A stretch of 64,000 nt of DNA from Clostridiales bacterium (GCA_004555155.1 SFJH01000023.1:1-64000), one strand, 5' to 3'; numbered from the stretch's first letter, positions 8,685-17,265 are shown. Notes: a model not told the origin generated them from the letters alone. Program-made: numbers and translations.

Positions 8685-9545
8685 ATGGAATTCAGTCTTC
8701 GCAAGGACGCGAAGCGCATCGCGCTGGTCATTCTGGGCTCGGCACTGTACGCATTCAACGTCAACACCTTCGTGCACGCGGCCGGAATGTTTCCGGGCGG
8801 ATTCTCCGGAACCACGCTGCTGCTTCAGGAGATCTTTCACCGCTTTCTCGGGCTGGAGATCCCCTATACGGTGATCAACCTGCTGCTCAACGGCATTCCC
8901 GTTTACATCAGCTTCCGCTTCATCGGCCGGAAGTTCACGCTGCTTTCCTGTCTGGCCATTCTTCTCACCGGCCTGCTGACCGACCTGATGCCGGGCATAC
9001 CGGTCACCTCGGAGCCGATTCTGGTCAGCGTGTTCGGCGGACTGCTCAACGGCTGCGCGATCTCGCTGTGCCTGCTGGCGGGCGCCACCAGCGGCGGCAC
9101 CGACTTCATCTCCATCTACCTCTCCGAGCAGCACGGCAAGGATTCCTTCAATCTGATCCTTGGCTACAATGTCGTGATCCTGAGCATTGCAGGACTGCTG
9201 TTCGGCTGGGAACGCGCGCTGTACTCCATCCTGTTCCAGTACACCTCCACCCAGGTGCTGCACACGCTGTACAAGCGCTATCAGCAGCAGACCCTGCTGA
9301 TCGTCACCGAGCGCCCCAAGGAGGTCTATGACACCATCAAGGAGGTCACCAACCACGGCGCCACGCTGTTCCACGGCACCGGTTTGTACGAGCACAAGGA
9401 CCGCACCATGGTCTATTCGGTGGTCTCCGCCGACGAGGTCAAGCGCGTGATCACCAACGTGCGCTCGGTGGATCCCCGCGCCTTCATCAATTCCATCAAG
9501 ACCAACTCCCTCACCGGCCAGTTCTACCGCCGTCCCAACGATTGA
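8685..9545 (+). CDS. YitT family membrane protein (DUF161/DUF2179)
   Basis: 286 residues. The N-terminal two thirds have about five or six hydrophobic segments with the family pattern AFNVNTFVHAAGMFPGGFSG and LLAGATSGGTDFIS. The last 90 residues form the soluble DUF2179 domain (IVTERPKEVYDTIKEV...HGATLFHGTGLYEHKDR...AFINSI), which resembles a small ferredoxin-like sensor fold. Conserved in Firmicutes, transport role suspected but not shown. The start at 8685 is set by AAGGAG at 8669-8674; the ATG at 8680 is out of frame. Confidence 0.88.
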   Translation: MEFSLRKDAKRIALVILGSALYAFNVNTFVHAAGMFPGGFSGTTLLLQEIFHRFLGLEIPYTVINLLLNGIPVYISFRFIGRKFTLLSCLAILLTGLLTDLMPGIPVTSEPILVSVFGGLLNGCAISLCLLAGATSGGTDFISIYLSEQHGKDSFNLILGYNVVILSIAGLLFGWERALYSILFQYTSTQVLHTLYKRYQQQTLLIVTERPKEVYDTIKEVTNHGATLFHGTGLYEHKDRTMVYSVVSADEVKRVITNVRSVDPRAFINSIKTNSLTGQFYRRPND

Positions 9546-9597
9546 TCGTCAAAACCGACATTTCAGTAACTCCTTTGAGGTTTTCGCGCTGTTTTGA

Positions 9598-9626
9598 TTG
9601 TGCAAAATCGCAGTTCATGTTATAAT
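9598..9626 (+). promoter_or_regulatory. Promoter of the acidic secreted protein gene
   Basis: TTGTGC (9598-9603), 17-bp spacer, TATAAT (9621-9626) preceded by TGT, giving an extended -10. About 45 nt of leader precede the ribosome binding site AAGGAGG at 9662-9668. Confidence 0.7.
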
Positions 9627-9677
9627 AAGGTCGGTATCAAGGAAACAAACGTTCAAAACGTAAGGAGGAAAAGAAAC

Positions 9678-11540
9678 ATGACCAATCTGCTCTCCCTCTT
9701 TGTCTGCCTCGCCATGCTGTTCTCGGGCGGCTATGCGGGACAGGAGCCCGGAACGCCGTCCTCGATGGTTGCGACCATCAGCGATGTGATCGTCAGCATC
9801 AACGACACGGACTATGCGCTGAACCCGTCCATCGCGATAGGCGTGTCCACCAACGGCAGCGACAGCGCGCTGTTTGACGTCAGCATGCCGATGGGCGAAG
9901 ACGTGCTCTTCCCCATCCAGGCCAAGCTGGATCCGAGCGGCGCCACCGTGATGCTGGGCGACTCCAGCACGGCGCACAACTTCTCCGCCGAATATCTGAC
10001 CGAGATGATGGATCTCGACGAGATCCCCGCGGAACTGACGGAAATGAACGACAAATACGTCGGGATGATCTCTGCGCTGAGCACCCTCGATCAGGATCAG
10101 GTGAACGAAGCCATCAACACAAAGTTCGCCGAGCTCGTCGGCGACGTTGAAACCGAGGCAGCAACCTTCGACATCGACGGCCAGGAGCTCGAAGGCGAGC
10201 ACGGCACCTTCACGCTCGACAACGAGCAGGTTGGCGAGTTCATCGACTTCGTCTATGATCAGATCCCCGGCTTCTCCGATCTGTATCTGGGCTACATGAA
10301 CATGGTGCTGTCGATGTCCGGCATGGACGTCCAGTTCCAGTCGTTCTCCGACATGATGGCTCAGATGGGCATGGAATGCACCTTCGACTTCGACCTGACC
10401 GGCAACGAGACCAGCGGCATTCTGGAGAGCGTCATCCACATGAGCATCGACGAGAGCGAGATGGCGCTGTTCGACGAGAGCGAGGACGCCACGGACGACG
10501 TCGTCACGCTGGAGCCGACCGTGATCTCCATTGAGATTCCCGTCACCACGATCGTCCACGACGAAAACAACTACGTAAGCTACATCTACTTCACCGAGGA
10601 GAATATCAGCGGCATCGAAATGGACGAGGACGCGTCTCTCGAATGCTCGATGTCCGCTTCCACCGCCGGCGACGATTCTTCGTTCTCCCTGACCGTCAGT
10701 GCGGACGACGGCTATGATCCCATCGATATGGACGTCACGATCAACACCAGCACTCCGGAGGACGACTCTGCCAATACCATCCTCCTGTTCAGCGTATCCA
10801 GCGAGTATACGAATGTCGACTTCTGCGTCAATTCGCTTTCGATGGACGACGGCTCCAGCATCTCCAGGGTCGATACGCTTCTGACCGAGTACGACTATGA
10901 TGACAACGAGGAAAGCATCGGCGTGTCCTTCACGGTGACCGCGAAGGACACGGAGATCGAGGATCGCATCGCAGCGGCCTCGCAGACCGAGGTTTACAAC
11001 ACCGACGAGGATATCGAAAACGCCTCCACCCTGATGATGTCCGTGATGGGTCTCGCCACCGACGTGGAAAAGCTGCAGAATGACGAAAGCATCACCGCTC
11101 TCATCGACGGCTTCAATTCCCTCTTCGGTACTTCTGTGGACTACATCGACACCGATTACCCCGTCGAAGACAGCGACGATCCCTCCGAGCTGCCCTATGC
11201 GATTCCGGAGTTCACCTGGCTTCCCGAAGGCTATGAGCTGACCGAAACCGACGTCAGCGCCAGCATCGGCAGCGTCTATCTGTACTTCGACAGTCAGGAC
11301 ACCGAGGAATATCATTCCACGCTGTACGTGTCCCTCTACGATGCATCGAACGAAACGTCCTCCGTCAGCTACGTCGACGGCGTTGCCATCACCTCGCCCG
11401 TGATCTCGATTGAGCGCGAGGATGACTGCGTCTACGCCTACGCGACCATGAACGGCATCGAATTCGATCTGAGCTACTACGATACCGATCTGTCCGACGA
11501 GGACATCATCGCCTTCTTCGACGGCATCGTCTTCGAATAA
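9678..11540 (+). CDS. Large, strongly acidic secreted protein of unknown function
   Basis: 620 residues after choosing the ATG 9 nt past AAGGAGG. A short hydrophobic signal (residues 2-20, LLSLFVCLAMLFSGGYAG) is followed by a chain very rich in Asp, Glu, Ser and Thr with few Lys or Arg and no later hydrophobic span, so it is probably exported and soluble or wall-associated. There is no lipobox. The final about 110 residues (FTWLPEGYELTETDVSAS ... DIIAFFDGIVFE) resemble DUF4367-type surface domains. The middle (about 30-520) looks like repeated beta-rich modules, judged by eye. Substrate or partner unknown; metal or cation binding is possible from composition alone. Confidence 0.75.
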   Translation: MTNLLSLFVCLAMLFSGGYAGQEPGTPSSMVATISDVIVSINDTDYALNPSIAIGVSTNGSDSALFDVSMPMGEDVLFPIQAKLDPSGATVMLGDSSTAHNFSAEYLTEMMDLDEIPAELTEMNDKYVGMISALSTLDQDQVNEAINTKFAELVGDVETEAATFDIDGQELEGEHGTFTLDNEQVGEFIDFVYDQIPGFSDLYLGYMNMVLSMSGMDVQFQSFSDMMAQMGMECTFDFDLTGNETSGILESVIHMSIDESEMALFDESEDATDDVVTLEPTVISIEIPVTTIVHDENNYVSYIYFTEENISGIEMDEDASLECSMSASTAGDDSSFSLTVSADDGYDPIDMDVTINTSTPEDDSANTILLFSVSSEYTNVDFCVNSLSMDDGSSISRVDTLLTEYDYDDNEESIGVSFTVTAKDTEIEDRIAAASQTEVYNTDEDIENASTLMMSVMGLATDVEKLQNDESITALIDGFNSLFGTSVDYIDTDYPVEDSDDPSELPYAIPEFTWLPEGYELTETDVSASIGSVYLYFDSQDTEEYHSTLYVSLYDASNETSSVSYVDGVAITSPVISIEREDDCVYAYATMNGIEFDLSYYDTDLSDEDIIAFFDGIVFE

Positions 11541-11556
11541 TCCCCCCGCTTTCCTG

Positions 11557-11590
11557 CCCGTCGCCGCTGCCTGCGGCGGCGGGTCTTTTT
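11557..11590 (+). terminator. Terminator of the acidic protein gene
   Basis: GC-rich stem (arms 11557-11567 and 11573-11583, one G-U pair, 5-nt loop) followed by TCTTTTT, 16 nt after the stop codon. A classic intrinsic terminator. Confidence 0.85.
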
Positions 11591-11618
11591 CTGCCCGCAG
11601 ACATCCGCATCACCGCAG

Positions 11619-11837
11619 GCCGTTTAACCCGATCCTGCACTGCCTTTTTCGCCGCATGCCGTTTGGCTCGTTCCCGCACTGCCTTTTTCGCCGCATGCCG
11701 TTCGACTCGTTCCCGCACTGCCTTTTCGCCGTATGCCGTTCGACCCGATCCCGCGCTGCCTTTTTTCGCCGCAGGCCGTCTGACTCGTTCCCGCACTGCC
11801 TTTTCGCCGCAGGCCGTATAGCTCGATCCCGCGCCGT
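11619..11837. repeat. Six imperfect tandem copies of a 38-40 bp unit
   Basis: Units start near 11619, 11658, 11697, 11735, 11775 and 11813, so the period is 39, 39, 38, 40 and 38 bp. Each unit begins GCCGT and contains CGATCC or CGTTCC, then GCACTGCCTTTT and CGCCGCA. It lies between two convergent genes, beyond the terminator. In one minus-strand frame it encodes a basic 13-residue repeat (AVRERVERHAAKK), but the 38- and 40-bp units shift the frame. I treat it as non-coding. There are no spacers of CRISPR type. Confidence 0.85.
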
Positions 11838-11917
11838 CAAATGGGCTTTCCTCCGGCCCGCGCCCTCGGCGGACGCTCCGCCGCCCGGGCGTTTTCCCGG
11901 GATTGCCGACACGTGAA

Positions 11918-11947
11918 CGCCCCGCACAGCACATGCTGTGCGGGGCG
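11918..11947. other. Long perfect hairpin between convergent genes
   Basis: Arms 11918-11931 and 11934-11947 are a perfect 14-bp inverted repeat (CGCCCCGCACAGCA). It lies 53 nt past the stop of the permease gene on the minus strand. Neither side has a T run, so it may be a factor-dependent terminator or an mRNA 3'-end stabiliser. Confidence 0.6.
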
Positions 11948-11999
11948 GTATATCATCGGCGGGCCGCGGCGAACCCCTTCATCACGCCCGCCGGAATGA

Positions 12000-13997
12000 T
12001 CACGCGGCGCTGCCCGATACGATGCGGTAGTAGACGTTCGCCGTCACCAGATAGGTGATTGCATAGAAGCCGGCAAACACCAGCATTGTCCCGCCCGTGC
12101 AGGCCAGCAGCAGCGCAGTGTTGGTCAGGCCGAAGATCATCAGCACCCGGCGCACAATCAGGAAGGCCACGCTGGTGTGGATGCAGGCGGTGAGCAGCGG
12201 CAGGAAGAACACGGTGAGCACCTGGCTGTGGATGCTGCGGCGAATCTCCCGGTCGTCCAGGCCCACCTTGCGCATGATCTGGAAGCGGCTGCGATCCTCA
12301 TAGCCCTCGGAGATCTGCTTGTAGTACATCATCAGCACCATCGCAACCACGAACAGGATGCCCAGGAACACGCCCAGGAACATCAGTCCGCCGCACAGCG
12401 CGTACTGGTTCTCCCGGCCCTCCCAGCGGGGGCCGAAGAGCGTAAAGCTATAGCTCCCTTCCGGATCGCTGTACGCCTCCCCCAGCGCGTGGATCACGTC
12501 GTCGCAGGCCTTCTCCAGCGCCTCGCCCTCCAGCGGGATGTCGAAGGCAAAGGAGCGGCGCAGCGCCAAGGCGCTGTGGCCGTAGGCCGCCATCTCCATG
12601 TCAGCGATTTTCTGCAATTCCTGCATGTCGCGCACCACGATGGTCTGATCCTCTGCGCCGAACATCGCGCCGCTGTTCAGGGTGGCGCTCTTTTCCAGCT
12701 GTCCCGTCACGCGGTAGGACAGGCCGCCCAGGTTGATGCTGTCGAAGGTCGTGCCGGACATCAGCGCTTCTCCTGCGCCGGGCGCACTCAGCGAACAGTC
12801 GGGATTCATCCGCAGATAGTCCTCCCAGGGCAGCACGGACAGGTTGACCATGGTCTGATAGCCCTCGTGAACGTTCAGACTGTAGGTGTTGCCGATGCGC
12901 TCGCAGTAGAACTCCAGGCTTCGGAAGCTGATGTAGTTCTCCGGCTCCACACCGTACTGCCCGAGCGCGCTCCCGATTGCCGCGCGGCCACGTTCGTCGG
13001 TGTCCTCCACGTCCCGGGGCTGGAACACCATCTCATAGGGATACATCCGGCGCACGGTGTCCTCCGTACCGATGGTCAGCGAAACCGTGGACGAGACCAT
13101 CACCAGCACCATCGTGGACAGGATGCAGATGCTGGCCAGTCCGGCGGCGTTTTGCTTCATGCGGTAGATCATGCCGGAAACGGAGATGAAGTGGTTGGGC
13201 CTGTAATAGTAGCTCTTCCGTGCGCGCAGCAGCTTCAGCAGCGCCACGCTGCCCGCAATGAACAGCATGTAGGTGCCCAGAATTACCAGCACCACCGCCA
13301 CCAGGAACAGCATGACGGCCTCCACGGGATCCTCGGTGGTCACGGCGATGTAATAGCCGCCGCCCATGCACGCCAGTCCCAGCAGCGTCATCAGCCAGCG
13401 GGTCTTCGGCTCACGCTCGCCGTGCTCGGCGCTGCGCAGCAGGTCGATGGCGCTGGAACGGCGCATCCGCAGCAGCTCCACCAGATAGGAAAACACGAAG
13501 ATCCCCGCGAACACGATCAGCGTCCGCAGCGCCGCGCCGGGCACGAATTCAAACCCGAATACCGCGTCCGCCTGAACCAGCTTCAGCGCCGTCAGCGCCA
13601 TCGCCTTCGCCATCCCCGCGCCCGCGGCAATGCCCAGCGCCAGCGATACCACGCCGATGAACAGCGTTTCCATCAGCATCACCCGGGCGATGTGGCGCTT
13701 CTCCATGCCGAGGATGTTGTAGAGTCCGAACTCATGCCGGCGGCGCCGGGTGAGGAAGCTGTTGGTGTAGAACAGAAAGATGATGGCAAAGATGGCGATC
13801 ACCACGCCACCCACCGCCATATAGCTGCGCAGCACCATCTCGCCGCGCATGTTGTCCAGCATATGGCCGGCGTTCAGCGCGTCGATGATGTAGAACATCG
13901 CAATGGTGCAGATGCAGGTGAGCATGTACGGCAGATAGAACTTGCGGTTGCGGCGGATGTTGGAGAGCGCCAGCCGGGTATAAAACAGCTTACGCAT
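12000..13997 (-). CDS. BceB/VraG-type ABC transporter permease (FtsX-like)
   Basis: 665 residues. Ten likely membrane spans are arranged as in BceB: a first span near 20-40, a group near 60-320 including FtsX domain helices, a large extracytoplasmic region (about residues 320-530) with sensory function in this family, and a final group of four spans. Such permeases remove or release peptide antibiotics such as bacitracin or lantibiotics from lipid II-type targets and pass flux information to the partner kinase. The start MRKLFY at 13997 overlaps the ATPase stop and is better than the upstream GTG-like extension because it begins the conserved LSNIRRNRKFYLPY motif. Confidence 0.88.
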   Translation of the reverse strand: MRKLFYTRLALSNIRRNRKFYLPYMLTCICTIAMFYIIDALNAGHMLDNMRGEMVLRSYMAVGGVVIAIFAIIFLFYTNSFLTRRRRHEFGLYNILGMEKRHIARVMLMETLFIGVVSLALGIAAGAGMAKAMALTALKLVQADAVFGFEFVPGAALRTLIVFAGIFVFSYLVELLRMRRSSAIDLLRSAEHGEREPKTRWLMTLLGLACMGGGYYIAVTTEDPVEAVMLFLVAVVLVILGTYMLFIAGSVALLKLLRARKSYYYRPNHFISVSGMIYRMKQNAAGLASICILSTMVLVMVSSTVSLTIGTEDTVRRMYPYEMVFQPRDVEDTDERGRAAIGSALGQYGVEPENYISFRSLEFYCERIGNTYSLNVHEGYQTMVNLSVLPWEDYLRMNPDCSLSAPGAGEALMSGTTFDSINLGGLSYRVTGQLEKSATLNSGAMFGAEDQTIVVRDMQELQKIADMEMAAYGHSALALRRSFAFDIPLEGEALEKACDDVIHALGEAYSDPEGSYSFTLFGPRWEGRENQYALCGGLMFLGVFLGILFVVAMVLMMYYKQISEGYEDRSRFQIMRKVGLDDREIRRSIHSQVLTVFFLPLLTACIHTSVAFLIVRRVLMIFGLTNTALLLACTGGTMLVFAGFYAITYLVTANVYYRIVSGSAA

Positions 13998-14757
13998 TGC
14001 GCACACCACCCGTCGCGATCATGGTCAGCGTTTCAGAGATGCGCTGGAACATATCGGTCACGCTCATCTCGCCGCGATAGAGCTGATGGTACACCTGACC
14101 GTCCTTGATGAACAGCACGCGGGAGGCGTGGCTCGCGGCCCGGGTGGAGTGGGTCACCATCAGGATGGTCTGACCTGCGGCGTTGATGTCGTTGAAGGTC
14201 CGCAGCAGCTGGTCGGTGGCGCGGGAGTCCAGTGCGCCGGTGGGCTCGTCGGCCAGAATCAGCCTCGGCTCGGTGATCAGCGCGCGGGCCACGGCGGCGC
14301 GCTGCTTCTGTCCGCCGGAGACCTCGTAGGGATACTTGTAGAGGATATCGTCGATGCCCAGCCGCTGGGCGATGGGCGTGAGGCGGCGGTTCATCTCGGA
14401 ATAGCTCTTTCGATCCAGCACCAGCGGCAGCAGGATGTTGTCCTTGATGGAAAAGGTGTCCAGCAGGTTGAAATCCTGGAACACGAAGCCCAGGTTTTCC
14501 CGGCGGAAGGCGGCCATCTGCCGCTCCCCGATGGCGGACAGCGGACTTCCGTCCAGCAGCACCTCGCCGCCGGTGGGCCGGTCCAGCGCCGCAAGGATAT
14601 TCAGCAGCGTGGTCTTTCCGGAGCCGGACTCGCCCATGATGGCGACGTATTCCCCCGCCTCCACGGTGAAGGACACGTCGGTCAGCGCGTGCACCTGCAC
14701 GCCGCCGAAGCGCGTGGAATAGGTTTTCTTGATATTTCTGACCTCTAGGATGGACAT
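13990..14757 (-). CDS. BceA/SalX-type ABC transporter ATPase
   Basis: 255 residues. Walker A GESGSGKTTL near 38-47, Q-loop FVFQDFNLLDTF, signature VSGGQKQRAAVARAL and Walker B LILADEPTGALDS are all intact, as is the switch H in MVTHSTRAA. It pairs with the overlapping FtsX-like permease as an antimicrobial peptide resistance or sensing module. It has a consensus promoter with an adjoining direct-repeat site, so the adjacent two-component system probably controls it. Confidence 0.9.
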   Translation of the reverse strand: MSILEVRNIKKTYSTRFGGVQVHALTDVSFTVEAGEYVAIMGESGSGKTTLLNILAALDRPTGGEVLLDGSPLSAIGERQMAAFRRENLGFVFQDFNLLDTFSIKDNILLPLVLDRKSYSEMNRRLTPIAQRLGIDDILYKYPYEVSGGQKQRAAVARALITEPRLILADEPTGALDSRATDQLLRTFNDINAAGQTILMVTHSTRAASHASRVLFIKDGQVYHQLYRGEMSVTDMFQRISETLTMIATGGVRNA

Positions 14758-14791
14758 CGCTGTATTTCACTCCCTCTTGGTTGATGAAAAC

Positions 14792-14820
14792 AGTATAACA
14801 AAGGGGAAAACGCCGTGCCA
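14792..14820 (-). promoter_or_regulatory. Promoter of the Bce-type transporter genes
   Basis: Minus-strand TGGCAC (14815-14820), 17-bp spacer, TATACT (14792-14797). The -35 is weak, as expected for an activator-dependent promoter. The paired TTACATTTT repeats sit immediately upstream. Confidence 0.7.
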
Positions 14821-14830
14821 TTTCTCTGGC

Positions 14831-14859
14831 TTACATTTTCCCCTGCAACCTTACATTTT
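14831..14859 (-). promoter_or_regulatory. Direct-repeat response-regulator operator
   Basis: TTACATTTT (plus strand) occurs at 14831-14839 and again at 14851-14859. The 20-bp centre spacing is two helical turns. The pair ends 10 bp upstream of the -35 element of the transporter promoter. This is the usual geometry for OmpR-type regulators such as the one encoded at 15858-16535. Confidence 0.7.
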
Positions 14860-14871
14860 TGAAAGGATTTC

Positions 14872-15861
14872 CTACTCCACCTCCAGTGGAAGGGAATCCA
14901 GTGAGAGAATCACCCGTGTGCCCCGATCGGGCGCGGACTCGATCTCGATGCCGTGGCCCAGCCGCGACAGAATCCGCCTGCACAGATACAGTCCGATGCC
15001 CGTCGCCCGGCGGTCTCCCTCCCGGCCGTTCACGCCGGTGTAGCCCTTTTCGAACACCCTCGGCAGATCCTCCGGCCGAATTCCCACACCGGTATCCTCA
15101 ATCACCAGCGCGTCCGCCCGCAGGGCGTGCATGCGGATGCGAATCGTTCCGCCCTCCGGCGTGTACTTCAGTGCGTTGGTCAGCACCTGCTCGATCACGA
15201 AGGCCAGCCACTTCGCGTCCGTGAGCACCGTGGCGTGCAGCGGCGCATAGTCCAGCCCGATCCGGCGGCGGATGAACTGCTTGCGATACTTGCGCACGCA
15301 GCCTCGCACAACCTCGTCCAGATCCCAGCGGCGGATCATCAGATCTCCCGAAAGGCTCTCCGAGCGCAGATAGCCCAGCACCATCTCCACATACTGCTCG
15401 ATGCGAAACAGCTCCTCCTCCATCTCGCCCGGCTCCGCGCCCATCTGCAGCTGCAGGCGCATCGCAGCGATGGGCGTCTTGATCTGGTGCGCCCAGAGGG
15501 TGTAATAATCCGTCAGCTCCTGGCGGGCGCTGATCCAGCGATTCTCCTGCTCCATCCGTCTTCTGTCCATCGCCCGCAGCAGCGTCTGATAGTCGTCCTC
15601 GATGGTATCCCGCGGCGCGGGCAGATACTGCTCCTCAAACCGCGCCTCCAGCTGTCTGAGCCGCCGATCCCGTTCGCGATAGCGGATGAAATCCGCAATC
15701 GCAGCGACGCCGCCGAGTATCCCGCAGATCGCGCCCGCATAGAGCACCGGTTCCCCGGGCAGATCGTACAGCCAGAAGACGGTCAGAAAGACAGCCGCGA
15801 ACGCGGCCGCGAGCGCCAGCGCCCGCCAGTGGCTGTGCGCATACCGAAAAAAGATTCTCAT
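14872..15861 (-). CDS. BceS-type sensor histidine kinase
   Basis: 329 residues. Two membrane helices near residues 14-31 and 38-58 with almost no extracellular loop, the intramembrane-sensing type that senses through its ABC partner. A HisKA-like segment has LWAHQIKTPIAA with phospho-acceptor His125. The ATPase domain has N-box LTNALKYTP, G1 EDTGVGI, F-box VFEKGYTG and G2 ATGIGLYL. The start at 15861 overlaps the response regulator stop by 4 nt. It should phosphorylate the upstream regulator and control the neighbouring transporter. Confidence 0.9.
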   Translation of the reverse strand: MRIFFRYAHSHWRALALAAAFAAVFLTVFWLYDLPGEPVLYAGAICGILGGVAAIADFIRYRERDRRLRQLEARFEEQYLPAPRDTIEDDYQTLLRAMDRRRMEQENRWISARQELTDYYTLWAHQIKTPIAAMRLQLQMGAEPGEMEEELFRIEQYVEMVLGYLRSESLSGDLMIRRWDLDEVVRGCVRKYRKQFIRRRIGLDYAPLHATVLTDAKWLAFVIEQVLTNALKYTPEGGTIRIRMHALRADALVIEDTGVGIRPEDLPRVFEKGYTGVNGREGDRRATGIGLYLCRRILSRLGHGIEIESAPDRGTRVILSLDSLPLEVE

Positions 15862-16535
15862 TCCTGTATTCCGTAGCCGAGCCCTTTTTTCGTCACGATC
15901 AGACCCGTCAGCCCGGCTTCCTCCAGCTTCCGGCGCAGCCGCGCCATATTGACCGTGAGCGTGTTGTCGTCCACAAAGCTGTCCGTCTCCCACAGCCGAT
16001 CCATGATGTCCTCTCTGGGCACAATGCGCCCCCGGCGCTCCATCAGCAGCTGGAGGATCCGGTATTCGTTTTTCGTCAGCTCAATCCGCTGGCCCTGCCA
16101 GGTCAGCGAGGCATCGCCCAGGTTCAGCACTGCGCCGCGGCACTCCATCAGATCCGAGGGCGCGGAAAAATCATAGGTACGGCGCAGCATGGCCTGCACC
16201 TTCGCCGTGAGCACGTTGAGGTCGAAGGGCTTGCTGATAAAGTCATCTCCGCCCATGTTCAAGGCCATCAGTATGTTCATATTGTCCGAAGCCGATGACA
16301 GAAAGATCACCGGTATTTTCGAGGTCTTCCGGATCTCCCTGCACCAGTGATACCCGTCAAAGAACGGCAGGCCGATGTCCATCAGCACCAGATGCGGCGA
16401 GAATGCCGCAAACGCCTCCATGACATTCCGGAAATCCACAATCCGCCTGGCGGCGCAGCCCCAGGTTTCGATCTGCCGGCACACCGCGCCTGCGATGGCC
16501 GCGTCGTCCTCCACGATCAGGATGCGATACACCAT
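15858..16535 (-). CDS. BceR-type OmpR-family response regulator
   Basis: 225 residues. The receiver domain (1-115) has the acidic pocket ED near 9-11, phospho-acceptor Asp53 in LVLMDIGLP, and conserved Ser and Lys in FLSSASD and FISKPFD. The C-terminal winged helix (about 130-225) ends with VDDNTLTVNMARLRRKLEEAG, the recognition helix region of OmpR proteins. GGAGGTGAGG precedes the ATG. Likely binds the TTACATTTT direct repeats before the ABC genes. Confidence 0.92.
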   Translation of the reverse strand: MVYRILIVEDDAAIAGAVCRQIETWGCAARRIVDFRNVMEAFAAFSPHLVLMDIGLPFFDGYHWCREIRKTSKIPVIFLSSASDNMNILMALNMGGDDFISKPFDLNVLTAKVQAMLRRTYDFSAPSDLMECRGAVLNLGDASLTWQGQRIELTKNEYRILQLLMERRGRIVPREDIMDRLWETDSFVDDNTLTVNMARLRRKLEEAGLTGLIVTKKGLGYGIQE

Positions 16536-16556
16536 GCTTCCTCACCTCCCCGCACT

Positions 16557-16585
16557 ATTCTATCAGTTTTTCCGCCGCCTGTCCA
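16557..16585 (-). promoter_or_regulatory. Promoter of the response regulator/kinase genes
   Basis: Minus-strand TGGACA (16580-16585), 17-bp spacer, TAGAAT (16557-16562), about 15 nt before the ribosome binding site. It starts only about 10 nt past the upstream terminator. Confidence 0.7.
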
Positions 16586-16593
16586 TAGGCATG

Positions 16594-16623
16594 AAAAAGC
16601 CCAACCCCGTTTCGGGATTGGGC
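16594..16623 (-). terminator. Terminator of the small-gene pair
   Basis: Minus-strand stem of 11 bp (arms 16613-16623 and 16599-16609, one mismatch or G-U pair, 3-nt loop) followed by TTTTT at 16594-16598. It isolates the two small genes from the two-component operon. Confidence 0.85.
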
Positions 16624-16647
16624 AGCGCCTGCGCCTGAAGGGCGCGA

Positions 16648-16851
16648 TTACGAATCGCCGGAAAGCTCGCTTTCGATGAACCGCTGCACCTCCGGCTCGG
16701 AGGCCTTCAGTTCCGTCGCGAAAGCATCCGGATACCGGAAGCTGTGGGAGCCGTACTGATCAAAGAACACGGTGAGCACACGGCCGTTGAAGCCGGTCAC
16801 AGTACCGGAACCATATTTGCGATGGCTGACCTGTCGCCGCTTGAGTTCCAT
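16648..16851 (-). CDS. Small conserved protein with an SH3/CarD-like fold
   Basis: 67 residues. The motif VSHRKYGSGTVTGFNGRVLTVFFDQYGSHSFRYP is a compact beta-barrel pattern (H-x-K/Y-G-x-G-T-V ... V-x-F-D) also seen at the ends of UvrD-type helicases and in CarD-like proteins, so a protein- or nucleic-acid-binding role is possible. The chosen ATG at 16851 has GAGGGGG 8 nt upstream; an upstream ATG has no such site. It overlaps nothing and follows the paralogous 66-residue gene by 13 nt, in one transcript. Confidence 0.7.
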   Translation of the reverse strand: MELKRRQVSHRKYGSGTVTGFNGRVLTVFFDQYGSHSFRYPDAFATELKASEPEVQRFIESELSGDS

Positions 16852-16864
16852 ATGAAATTCCCCC

Positions 16865-17065
16865 TCAGTCCAGATAATCGCCCACCGGATCGTGCACATA
16901 TCTGCGAAGCATGCGCACGCTCACCATGCCGTCGGTCAGATCCTGCACGCCCTCCACCTTGAACGGGACGCGCTTTTTCTCCAACTGGCGCTTGAAGATC
17001 TCCAGCTCCTCTCTGGAATCAAAGATCAGCGTCTGCTCCAGGCATGCGCTCTCAATCCGCTTCAT
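16865..17065 (-). CDS. Small conserved protein, paralogue of the 17323 gene
   Basis: 66 residues, no recognised domain. It begins MKRIESACLEQTLIF and ends VHDPVGDYLD. The divergent gene at 17323 begins MRRIKSACLQQTLHF and ends AHDCGDYLN, so the two are clear paralogues. Predicted alpha/beta, soluble and charged; no signal peptide. GGAGG lies 9 nt before the ATG. Function unknown. Confidence 0.75.
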   Translation of the reverse strand: MKRIESACLEQTLIFDSREELEIFKRQLEKKRVPFKVEGVQDLTDGMVSVRMLRRYVHDPVGDYLD

Positions 17066-17123
17066 GGCTACGACCTCCGCCCTTTCTGAAATTCGGGCCG
17101 GGGAAACCCGCCCTGATGGTTGT

Positions 17124-17158
17124 ATTTTACCAGAAAAAGCGCGCCGATCGTAAGTTAA
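17124..17158 (-). promoter_or_regulatory. Promoter of the 66-residue gene
   Basis: Minus-strand TTAACTTAC (17150-17158), 20 nt, then TAAAAT (17124-17129) preceded by TGG. The same 9-mer at the same distance precedes the -10 of the divergent paralogue, supporting that both are real promoters. Confidence 0.65.
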
Positions 17159-17265
17159 TTATTTGTTATGATTTCTCTCTTTCCGCCTTCTTCCGGCATT
17201 GTTTTTGTGCATTTCATTTAATATTTCTGCGCTTATATATGCACAGTATCGTAGAAAAATCACTT

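Noticed and set aside
11619..11837. CRISPR array
   Set aside because: Units are directly adjacent with no unique spacers, and no cas genes are nearby.
11506..11934. 142-codon minus-strand frame with repeated AVRERVERHAAKK
   Set aside because: No ribosome binding site, overlaps a terminator and the end of a real gene, and the 38- and 40-bp units break the repeat frame. Better read as non-coding tandem repeats.
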